Both the position numbers and the translations under genes were made by a program. Shown piece after piece: positions 6,142 through 11,174 of a stretch of 11,174 nucleotides of DNA (position 1 is the first letter of the stretch; the number at the start of each line of letters is the position of its first letter). The stretch comes from Actinomycetes bacterium. Its GTDB lineage: Bacteria > Actinomycetota > Actinomycetes > Actinomycetales > Cellulomonadaceae. Under the pieces are notes generated by a model. That model did no database searches. It worked only from the letters and a program-made list of their open reading frames with translations, and had not been told where the DNA came from. Where the stretch lies: the NCBI GenBank assembly GCA_023389455.1, contig JAEWEJ010000137.1, positions 1 through 11,174 on the forward strand, in the 5' to 3' direction.

Positions 6142-6273
6142 ATGTCGGGGTCTACGTCTCCCACTCCCTGTCCACGCCACGCTGACAAGGGTCGGCCACC
6201 CCAGGTCCGCGGGGTTCCCGTCAGCCTGGCCGCGGCCGTCGAGACCATGGTCGACCATGGACGGCAGCGGTGA
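6142..6273 (+). CDS. Short ORF overlapping the response-regulator start (43 aa)
   Basis: ATG 6142 opens a 43-residue frame ending in VSLAAAVETMVDHGRQR. Its TGA (6271-6273) overlaps the response-regulator GTG (6270-6272) as GTGA, an arrangement typical of translationally coupled genes. AAAGGAG lies 11 bases upstream, a little far. GTG 6135 with a 4-base gap would instead give a 16-residue peptide MTYVGVYVSHSLSTPR. I recognise no family. It may be a leader peptide that couples or regulates translation of the regulator, a decayed end of a sensor gene, or an accident. The regulator itself has no strong ribosome-binding site, which favours a coupling role. Confidence 0.35.
   Translation: MSGSTSPTPCPRHADKGRPPQVRGVPVSLAAAVETMVDHGRQR
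6245..6260. repeat. 16-bp perfect palindrome just upstream of the response-regulator start
   Basis: CCATGGTCGACCATGG equals its own reverse complement. It ends 9 bases before the GTG start codon. As DNA it could be a dimeric operator; as RNA it would fold as a CCATGG/CCATGG stem with loop TCGA near the ribosome entry site. Confidence 0.5.
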
Positions 6274-6937
6274 AGCGCGACGCGTGCGGTCAGTACAGGG
6301 TCGTGCTGGCCGACGACCACAACCTCGTGCGCCAGGGCGTGAAGTCACTCATCAACGGGACCGCAGACATGACCGTCGTGGCCGAGGCGAGTGACGGCCG
6401 CGCTGCGCTGGACATGGTGCTCAACACCGCTCCCGACCTCGTGATCCTCGACATGGTCATGCCGAAGATGACCGGGCTCCAGGTTGCCGCAGAGCTGCGG
6501 CAGCGCAACGGCAGCTCCCGGTTGCTCTTCCTCTCCGCAGCCACGAGCGAACGCTTCGTCTCCGAGGCGATCAGACTCGGCGCCTCGGGATACCTCCACA
6601 AGTCCACCAGTGCGACGGACTTCCTGCACTCGTGCCGGCGCGCCCTGCACGATGACGGGTTCGTGCTCCCCGACCAGGGGTGCCTGACCGCCGAGGACCT
6701 CGAGCACCTGCGCTCGCGCAACAACGAGCTGTGCTGCCGTGACCTGCTGAGCCCGCGTGAGGAACAGGTCGTGAAGCTGATCGCGGAGGGCTTCTCCGGG
6801 GCGGAGATCGCCAGGATGCTCGTGATCAGCCCCAAGACGGTGAGCGGCACCGGGCCAACGCGCTCGAGAAGCTGCGACTGAAGGACCGCGTGGGACTGAC
6901 CCGCTTCGCGATCCGCAACGGCCTGATCGACCCATGA
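6270..6937 (+). pseudogene. NarL/LuxR-family response regulator with a frameshift in the DNA-binding domain
   Basis: The receiver domain is complete: acidic pair Asp15/Asp16, phospho-acceptor Asp61 in LDMVMP, switch Ser89 in LFLSA, and Lys111 in YLHKS. A LuxR-type helix-turn-helix begins at LSPREEQVVKLIAEGFS (160-176) and continues to ISPKTVSG (186-193). Then the frame changes: translation runs on for ten unrelated residues to a stop at 6879-6881. Shifting by one base at about 6846-6848 restores the expected HRANALEKLRLKDRVGLTRF and ...RNGLIDP, ending at TGA 6935-6937, for about 222 residues. A single missing base, most simply one G in AGCGGCACC, explains this. As written, the last recognition/dimer helix is lost and DNA binding is probably impaired. 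The start is GTG 6270, coupled to the short ORF. No partner kinase is in the window. Confidence 0.88.
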
Positions 6938-6968
6938 GGGTCGCGACGACGATGAAGGTGAGGAACTG

Positions 6969-7445
6969 GTGAGGCTGGAGATGGCGCGCAAGCTCGCGAC
7001 ACTGCTCCGGGAGCGCAACGAGATCGACAAGCGCCTCGGGAACGTGATCGCCGCGGAGCTCGACCGCACCGCGGTGGGGCGCTGGGTCGCCCACGAGGTG
7101 CTCGGGGTCGAGCTGGGGGAGGACGGTGGCCCGGACCGACTGCCGCCGGACGCCGCGTGGGCCGAGGGCTTCGGCCCCGAGGTCACGGTCACCTGGGCGC
7201 CCGCCGACGAGGTCCCCGGTGGGGCGCGCTGCCTGCTGGTCCTCCACGGCAGCGAGCGCACCAGTGGGGTCTCGATGTGGTGGGTCGACACGCTCGAGCT
7301 GGTGGACCTCGAGAGCGGTGCGCGCCTCGTGCTCCACGAGACCGCGCAGGACTCGGGGTTCTCGGGTGTCCTCGAGGACGCCCAGCACGCCACCTTGGTC
7401 CTGTTCTCCTCGAGCTACCAGCCGAAGCTGAGCAGGTACCACTGA
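6969..7445 (+). CDS. Uncharacterised protein, DUF6998-like
   Basis: A 158-residue soluble protein. The N-terminal pattern LATLLRERNEIDKRLGNVIA, followed by VGRWVAHEVLGVELG, resembles the small DUF6998-type family (ERNxID...IG, then a GE/GxWIAxxxFxIEL helix). The middle part, VTVTWAP...CLLVLHG, and the later WWVDTLELVD and ATLVLFSSSY strands suggest the same alpha-plus-beta layout in which a ligand or modification site has been proposed but not proven. No function is known to me. GTG 6969 is chosen because GTGAGG (6958-6963) sits 5 bases before it; ATG 6981 has only an abutting GGAG. It lies 31 bases after the restored regulator stop and is probably co-transcribed, with the unit ending at the strong terminator 51 bases downstream. 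The family assignment is from pattern memory and tentative. Confidence 0.75.
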   Translation: MRLEMARKLATLLRERNEIDKRLGNVIAAELDRTAVGRWVAHEVLGVELGEDGGPDRLPPDAAWAEGFGPEVTVTWAPADEVPGGARCLLVLHGSERTSGVSMWWVDTLELVDLESGARLVLHETAQDSGFSGVLEDAQHATLVLFSSSYQPKLSRYH

Positions 7446-7495
7446 CCCTGCCGATGCGCTGACTCTCGGCGCTGGACTCACGAAGGCTGTCGTCA

Positions 7496-7529
7496 CGAAG
7501 GCCCCGTCCGATCTCGGACGGGGCCTTCG
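7496..7529 (+). terminator. Strong intrinsic terminator
   Basis: CGAAGGCCCCGTCCG (7496-7510) and CGGACGGGGCCTTCG (7515-7529) form a perfect 15-bp stem with loop ATCT. It closes the response-regulator/DUF6998-like unit and separates it from the formamide operon. The symmetric A/T edges mean it could act in either direction. Confidence 0.9.
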
Positions 7530-7741
7530 CCGTGTCGAGGGGCCCCCGCGTGCCCCAGCCCTCCCGGGGCGGGCTGTCGAACCTCGCCCTGCGGGACCAG
7601 GCCTGGGTGGCCGGGCGTGCGTGACCCAGCCTGCGGGACGGGGCCGTAGGACCGGGCCTGCGAAGCCGACATGCACCGCGCGAGAGTTCCGCCTCGGGAC
7701 CTATGGCCCTCTCCTTGGCCTCCGGATGCGGTGTTTCGGGT

Positions 7742-7811
7742 GCTTTCGGCGTCCTCTCTCGAAAGCCAGGATGGGTGTCCCCGTCCATGGTTTCGGCGCC
7801 CCGTCTGGCGC
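7742..7811 (+). promoter_or_regulatory. Run of three hairpins in the fmdB leader
   Basis: Three stems follow one another: GCTTTCG/CGAAAGC (7742-7748, 7760-7766), GGATGGG/CCCGTCC (7769-7775, 7780-7786, one G-T pair), and GCGCC/GGCGC (7796-7800, 7807-7811). TTTCGG occurs at 7734-7739, 7744-7749 and 7791-7796. This may be a structured mRNA leader (riboswitch or attenuator) or overlapping operators. It matches no riboswitch class that I can recognise. Confidence 0.35.
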
Positions 7812-7828
7812 ACGATCGGCACACGATC
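7807..7828 (+). repeat. Tandem 11-bp repeat upstream of fmdB, candidate operator
   Basis: GGCGCACGATC (7807-7817) is followed at once by GGCACACGATC (7818-7828), with one difference. The 11-base period places equal bases on the same face of the helix, as in sites for cooperatively binding regulators. It lies 50 bases before the fmdB start. Confidence 0.4.
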
Positions 7829-7836
7829 TCAGTAGC

Positions 7837-7857
7837 CGGAAACCAATGAAGGTTCCG
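7837..7857 (+). repeat. Imperfect inverted repeat next to the fmdB start
   Basis: CGGAAACC (7837-7844) and GGTTCCG (7851-7857) pair with one bulged A around a 6-base loop. It ends 20 bases before the GTG start and just upstream of the ribosome-binding site, so it may be an operator half-site pair or a small leader hairpin. Confidence 0.35.
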
Positions 7858-7877
7858 CAATCGAGAAGGGGCTCCAC

Positions 7878-8162
7878 GTGCCGACGTACGTCTACTCCTG
7901 CACTGACCACGGTCGGTTCGACCGTATTTTTCGAATGAGTGAGGTGTGTGATTCCACACCCTGCCCCTCGTGCGGGTCGATGGCACGACGCGCGATGGCC
8001 GCCCCGATGCTCAACCTCGGCGACTCCACGGCACGCCGGCTGATCGACGCCACCACGGCTACCAGCGACCGTCCCCAGGTGGTCAACGCTCTCCCGGGCC
8101 GGCCCCGTCGTCGTCAGAAGGTGACGCACAACCCGCTCGCGGCAAAGCTGCCGCGCGCCTGA
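7878..8162 (+). CDS. fmdB: FmdB-family zinc-ribbon protein
   Basis: A 94-residue protein starting MPTYVYSC, the signature N-terminus of FmdB (CxxC_CXXC_SSSS) proteins. The metal site here is Cys8-x2-His11 plus Cys29-x2-Cys32 (CPSCG), so the second ligand is His in place of the more usual Cys; members near amidase genes often have this CxxHG form. The C-terminal half is basic (GRPRRRQKVTHN) and low in order. FmdB proteins accompany formamidase/acetamidase genes and were proposed as regulators or accessory factors; the molecular role is unproven. The start is GTG 7878 with AAGGGG (7866-7871) 6 bases upstream. It is first in an operon with the channel gene 46 bases downstream and fmdA. Length is normal and nothing appears broken. 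Confidence 0.9.
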   Translation: MPTYVYSCTDHGRFDRIFRMSEVCDSTPCPSCGSMARRAMAAPMLNLGDSTARRLIDATTATSDRPQVVNALPGRPRRRQKVTHNPLAAKLPRA

Positions 8163-8208
8163 GCGCGCTGGGCCTCACTCCCGGTGCACGTCACGAAGGG
8201 AATGAACG

Positions 8209-8829
8209 ATGAGCAACGTAGGGCTCCTCTACGTCGGGGCGATCCTGTTCATCAATGGCTTGAGCATGATGGGGATCGTGCGCGGCAAGGGTGCCACGCC
8301 CCTCAACTGGTTCGTCGGTGGACTGCAGATCATCACTCCGACCTACCTGATCTTCACAGCCAGTGGGGACATGAACCAGATCTTCTCTGCTGGCGGCCTG
8401 TACCTGTTCGGGTTCACGTACCTGTATGTCGCGATGAACAACACGTGGGGCTTCGATGCGACGGGCCTCGGGTACTACTCGCTCTTCGTCGCCGTGGTCG
8501 CCGTGGGCTACGCGATCGTGAATGTGGTCAAGTTCGGTGACTACGCCTTCGGCGTCATCTGGCTCCAGTGGGCCTTCCTCTGGTTCCTCTTCTACCTGCT
8601 GATGGGCCGTGGGCTCGATCGGCTCGGCTGGTTCACCGGTGGCATCGCGGCCCTTCAGGGCTGGATCACCGGCGCCATCCCCGCGTTCTTCCTGCTCATC
8701 GGTGTGTGGCAGGAGGCCTCGATCGTCGCGCTCGCCGTGGCCGAGGCAGTGATCTTCGTCATCGGCGCGCTCCTGCTGTGGTCCAAGCGGCCCACGACGG
8801 TGCCTGCCGGTGGGGAGGTGGTGCGTTAG
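8209..8829 (+). CDS. amiS: AmiS/UreI-family amide/urea channel
   Basis: A 206-residue, very hydrophobic inner-membrane protein of the AmiS/UreI family, which forms channels for urea, formamide or other short amides. It has six or seven predicted helices: about residues 4-24, 32-50, 61-80, 87-107, 113-132, 141-166 and 170-191. Family-type features are LLYVGAILFINGL at the N-terminus, NWFVGGLQIITPTY, and the aromatic WLQWAFLWFLFYLLMG in the fifth helix, where narrow-pore aromatics lie in UreI. ATG 8209 has GAAGGGA (8195-8201) 7 bases upstream. Placed between fmdB and fmdA, it most likely admits formamide or acetamide passively for hydrolysis inside the cell. No urease gene is in view, so urea is the less likely substrate. 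Confidence 0.93.
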   Translation: MSNVGLLYVGAILFINGLSMMGIVRGKGATPLNWFVGGLQIITPTYLIFTASGDMNQIFSAGGLYLFGFTYLYVAMNNTWGFDATGLGYYSLFVAVVAVGYAIVNVVKFGDYAFGVIWLQWAFLWFLFYLLMGRGLDRLGWFTGGIAALQGWITGAIPAFFLLIGVWQEASIVALAVAEAVIFVIGALLLWSKRPTTVPAGGEVVR

Positions 8830-8887
8830 ATCCCTCGGAACGCCCCAGCACCATCGAGTCAAAGACGACTGGAGAAACGGAAGAGCA

Positions 8888-10144
8888 ATGCCCAAGAACC
8901 TGTTCCCCCTGGAGTCCGGCAAGGCCTTCGAGGACCACGACATCGTCGGTCACAACCGCTGGCACCCGGACATCCCCCCGATCGCCACCGTCAAGCCTGG
9001 CGAGTCCTTCCGCGCCGACGTGCGCGAGTGGTTCGACGGGTACATGAAGAACGACGACTCGGCCGAGGACATCCTCACCGCGCCGCTGCACACGGTCCAC
9101 AAGCTCTCCGGCCCGTTCCGTGTCGAGGGCGCCAAGCCTGGTGACCTGCTGATCGTCGACATCCTCGACGTCGGCCCGATCCCCCAGGAAGAGGGCCCCC
9201 TCGCCGGCCAGGGCTGGGGCTACACCGGTATCTTCGCGAAGAACAACGGTGGCGGCTTCCTGACCGACATGTTCCCCGACGCCTACAAGGCGATCTGGGA
9301 CTTCGAGGGCGGCTACGCGACCTCGCGCCACGTCCCCGAGGTGCGTTTCGCCTCGATGGTCCACCCGGGCCTCATGGGCACCGCTCCCTCCAAGGAGCTG
9401 CTCGGCACGTGGAACGCTCGCGAGGCTGCGCTCATCGCGACCGACCCCGACCGCGTCCCCGGCCTCGCGCTCCCGCCGCAGGCGTACGGTGCCGTGCTCG
9501 GTTCGCTCACGGGTGCCGAGTTCGACCGCGTCGCGGCCGAGGGTGCTCGTACGGCTCCTCCCCGCGAGAACGGTGGGAACCAGGACATCAAGAACTTCAC
9601 CGCGGGTACGCGGGTGTTCTACCCGGTGTTCGTCGACGGTGCGAACCTGTCGTTCGGTGACCTCCACTTCTCGCAGGGCGACGGTGAGATCACGTTCTGT
9701 GGCGCCATCGAGATGGGTGGCTACATGGACGTCCGCGTCGACGTGATCAAGAACGGCATGGAGATCTACGGCGTCACCGAGAACGCGATCTTCCAGCCCG
9801 GTATCACCGGACCGGTCTACAGCGAGTGGCTGGCCTTCTCGGGCACCTCGGTGACCCTCGACGGCGAGCAGCGCTACCTCGACTCGCACCTGTCCTACCA
9901 GCGTGCGTGCCTTCACGCGATCGACTACCTCACCAAGTTCGGCTACAGCCCCGAGCAGGCGTACCTGCTGCTCGGTGCGGCGCCGATCGAGGGTCGTCTC
10001 TCCGGCGTGGTGGACATCCCGAACTCGTGCTCGACGGTGTACCTCCCCACCGCGATGTTCGACTTCGACGTGCGGCCCGACGTCAATGGAAAGCCGCACC
10101 AGGTCACGCAGAAGGTTGCCGCGCCCCGGGCCGCCAACCGCTGA
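8888..10144 (+). CDS. fmdA: Formamidase (FmdA/AmdA acetamidase-formamidase family)
   Basis: A 418-residue cytoplasmic enzyme that hydrolyses formamide (and in some members acetamide) to the acid plus ammonia, feeding nitrogen metabolism. It belongs to the FmdA/AmdA family, unrelated to nitrilase-type AmiF. Recognisable segments include the N-terminal GHNRWHPDIPP, PGDLLIVDILDVGP, HPGLMGTAPS, then FVDGANLSFGDLHFSQGDGE with its His/Asp/Glu-rich metal-site-like cluster, CGAIEMGGYMDVRVDV, and LLLGAAPIEGRLSGVVDIPN near the end. Length fits the family (about 400-420). ATG 8888 follows GGAAG (8879-8883) with 4 bases between. It lies 58 bases after the channel gene and is almost certainly co-transcribed. 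A 41-base hairpin follows. Formamide specificity is inferred from the closest family type and from the OFA carrier next to it; acetamide activity cannot be excluded. Confidence 0.95.
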   Translation: MPKNLFPLESGKAFEDHDIVGHNRWHPDIPPIATVKPGESFRADVREWFDGYMKNDDSAEDILTAPLHTVHKLSGPFRVEGAKPGDLLIVDILDVGPIPQEEGPLAGQGWGYTGIFAKNNGGGFLTDMFPDAYKAIWDFEGGYATSRHVPEVRFASMVHPGLMGTAPSKELLGTWNAREAALIATDPDRVPGLALPPQAYGAVLGSLTGAEFDRVAAEGARTAPPRENGGNQDIKNFTAGTRVFYPVFVDGANLSFGDLHFSQGDGEITFCGAIEMGGYMDVRVDVIKNGMEIYGVTENAIFQPGITGPVYSEWLAFSGTSVTLDGEQRYLDSHLSYQRACLHAIDYLTKFGYSPEQAYLLLGAAPIEGRLSGVVDIPNSCSTVYLPTAMFDFDVRPDVNGKPHQVTQKVAAPRAANR

Positions 10145-10181
10145 CCCGTTCCCCCAGGCGCTGAGCACGTAGGGCGCCGCC

Positions 10182-10222
10182 GGGCGTGGGGGTGGACTGC
10201 CTCGCAGTCTGCCCCCACGCCC
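10182..10222 (+). terminator. Strong hairpin between fmdA and the OFA transporter
   Basis: GGGCGTGGGGG (10182-10192) pairs with CCCCCACGCCC (10212-10222). The stem continues through two G-T wobbles and GACTGC/GCAGTC around loop CTC, giving 19 pairs with a 3-base loop. There is no T-tract. It may terminate the fmd transcript or reduce read-through into the transporter gene. Confidence 0.8.
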
Positions 10223-10278
10223 CGTTCGAGGTCCGCGCGCGACCAGGTCGCCCGCGGCGAACCATCATGTGGAAGGCG

Positions 10279-11174
10279 ATGAGTTCCCCCATGTCCGTCC
10301 TCAGCAAGAAGAGCTCTGTAGCCCCCAAGGGCTACAACCGGTGGCTCATCCCGCCTGCGGCGCTGTGCGTTCACCTGTCGATCGGGCAGGTGTACGCCCT
10401 TTCAGTATTCAAGATTCCTCTCGAGCACCACTTCGACGCCTCGCACACGCAGATCGGCTGGATCTTCTCGCTCGCGATCGGCATGCTCGGGACCTCCTCG
10501 GCCCTGTTCGGCAAGTGGGTCGAGAAGAACGGTCCTCGCAAGGCCATGGTGGTCGCCGCCGCCTGCTGGGTGAGCGGCTTCCTGATCGGGGCGCTCGGTA
10601 TCGCGACGGGTCAGCTGTGGTTGCTCTACCTCGGGTACGGCTTCCTCGGCGGTATCGGTCTGGGCATCGGCTACATCTCGCCGGTCTCGACCCTCATGAA
10701 GTGGTTCCCGGAGAAGCCGGGACTGGCCACCGGGATGGCCATCATGGGCTTCGGTGGTGGCGCGCTGGTCGCGGCCCCCTTCGCCACGGCGCTCATGAGC
10801 GCGTTCAACGGCGGTGGTTCCGAGATCAGCGGCTCGGCGCTCGTGTCGACCTTCGTCACGATGGGTCTGACCTACGCGGTCCTCATGGCCCTGGGTGCCA
10901 CGCTGATCCGCATCCCTCCGGGCTTCGAGGACGACGAGACCTCCGAGCACTTCCCGGGCAAGGGTGGTGCACTCGTGCGCACCACCCGTGCCGTGCGCAC
11001 CCCGCAGTTCTACCTGCTGTGGATCGTGCTCTTCACGAACGTCACCGCGGGCATCGGCATCCTCGAGAACGCCGGCCCGATGATCCAGGACTTCTTCCGC
11101 GTCGACGGCACCTCGCCCGTCACGGCGGCGATGGCGGCCGGCTTCGTCGGTCTGCTGAGCCTGGCGAACATGGG
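10279..11174 (+). CDS. OFA-family MFS transporter (oxalate/formate antiporter type), 3' end cut by window
   Basis: The first 298 codons of a 12-helix major facilitator carrier. The N-terminal helix WLIPPAALCVHLSIGQVYALSVF is the OFA signature. The loop GKWVEKNGPRK between helices 2 and 3 is the family's motif A equivalent, and GGIGLGIGYISPVSTLMKWFPEKPGLATG in helices 4-5 is also OFA-typical. About seven complete helices are visible before the edge at 11174. OFA members exchange oxalate/formate or other small carboxylates; next to fmdA a role in formate export or exchange is attractive but inferred. Start choice is uncertain: ATG 10267, 10279 and 10291 are in frame. I take 10279, since GGAAGG (10271-10276) precedes it, though at only 2 bases; 10291 is 14 bases away. 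The gene follows a strong hairpin, so it may have its own promoter. Confidence 0.88.
   Translation, partial: MSSPMSVLSKKSSVAPKGYNRWLIPPAALCVHLSIGQVYALSVFKIPLEHHFDASHTQIGWIFSLAIGMLGTSSALFGKWVEKNGPRKAMVVAAACWVSGFLIGALGIATGQLWLLYLGYGFLGGIGLGIGYISPVSTLMKWFPEKPGLATGMAIMGFGGGALVAAPFATALMSAFNGGGSEISGSALVSTFVTMGLTYAVLMALGATLIRIPPGFEDDETSEHFPGKGGALVRTTRAVRTPQFYLLWIVLFTNVTAGIGILENAGPMIQDFFRVDGTSPVTAAMAAGFVGLLSLANM

Larger units (their letters stand above)
7530..7877. other. Gene-free 348-base leader/intergenic region before fmdB
   Basis: No credible gene is seen on either strand. The first half has imperfect GC repeats, including CCTGCGGGAC at 7588-7597 and 7630-7639, and CTGGGT/ACCCAG inverted repeats. 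The second half, more A/T-rich, has three consecutive hairpins (7742-7811), a tandem 11-mer (7807-7828) and an imperfect inverted repeat (7837-7857), each listed separately. I could not fix a promoter with confidence. Confidence 0.6.

Noticed and set aside
7731..7845. GAAAC/GTTTC-like boxes upstream of fmdB as GlnR sites
   Set aside because: The spacing does not match the gTnAC-n6-GaAAC arrangement of GlnR sites at any of the places I checked.
7878..7976. Loss of one zinc-ligand cysteine in FmdB as a defect
   Set aside because: The CxxH plus CxxC form is common among FmdB proteins next to amidase genes, so His is a plausible ligand.
1..11174. CRISPR array or satellite-type repeats
   Set aside because: No regularly spaced repeats with unique spacers were seen on either strand.

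Overview
The window comes from a high-GC Gram-positive bacterium, most likely an actinobacterium of the Micrococcales/Cellulomonas type. This is inferred from very high GC at third codon positions, frequent GTG starts, a conservon-type Roadblock/DUF742/GTPase cluster, and a tRNA without an encoded CCA end. No ribosomal RNA or other species marker is present, so the lineage is an inference. Almost all real genes are on the + strand; only a methyltransferase is on the - strand.

Left part (1-3262): the 3' part of a conservon-like signalling operon (Roadblock/LC7 protein cut by the window edge, DUF742 protein, Ras-like GTPase). A PIN-domain gene follows directly; its reading frame is broken near a run of eight G's and one expected catalytic acid is missing. 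A compact GH32 beta-fructosidase gene then follows, with all three catalytic motifs.

Middle part (3260-5412): a SAM-dependent methyltransferase (-) and an NAD(P)-binding SDR/NmrA-like protein (+) are divergently transcribed from a shared region of about 160 bp. Next come a degraded membrane-protein remnant, a complete tRNA-Ser(UGA) and a hairpin that probably ends its transcript.

Accessory-looking part (5413-7529): a remnant of an IS3-family transposase, then a short ORF whose stop overlaps the GTG start of a NarL/LuxR-type response regulator. One missing base breaks the DNA-binding domain of this regulator. A small DUF6998-like protein follows, and a 15-bp-stem terminator ends the unit.

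Right part (7530-11174): a long leader with several hairpins and an 11-bp tandem repeat precedes fmdB (zinc-ribbon protein), an AmiS/UreI-type amide/urea channel and fmdA (formamidase). After a strong hairpin comes an OFA-family (oxalate/formate antiporter type) MFS transporter, cut by the window end. Together these suggest a nitrogen-scavenging module: formamide or short amides enter through the channel, FmdA hydrolyses them to ammonia plus formate, and the OFA carrier may export formate. The last step is inference from neighbourhood. This part is visibly less GC-rich than the left part (9 A/T in 60 bases at 2161-2220, against 19 in 60 at 8461-8520).
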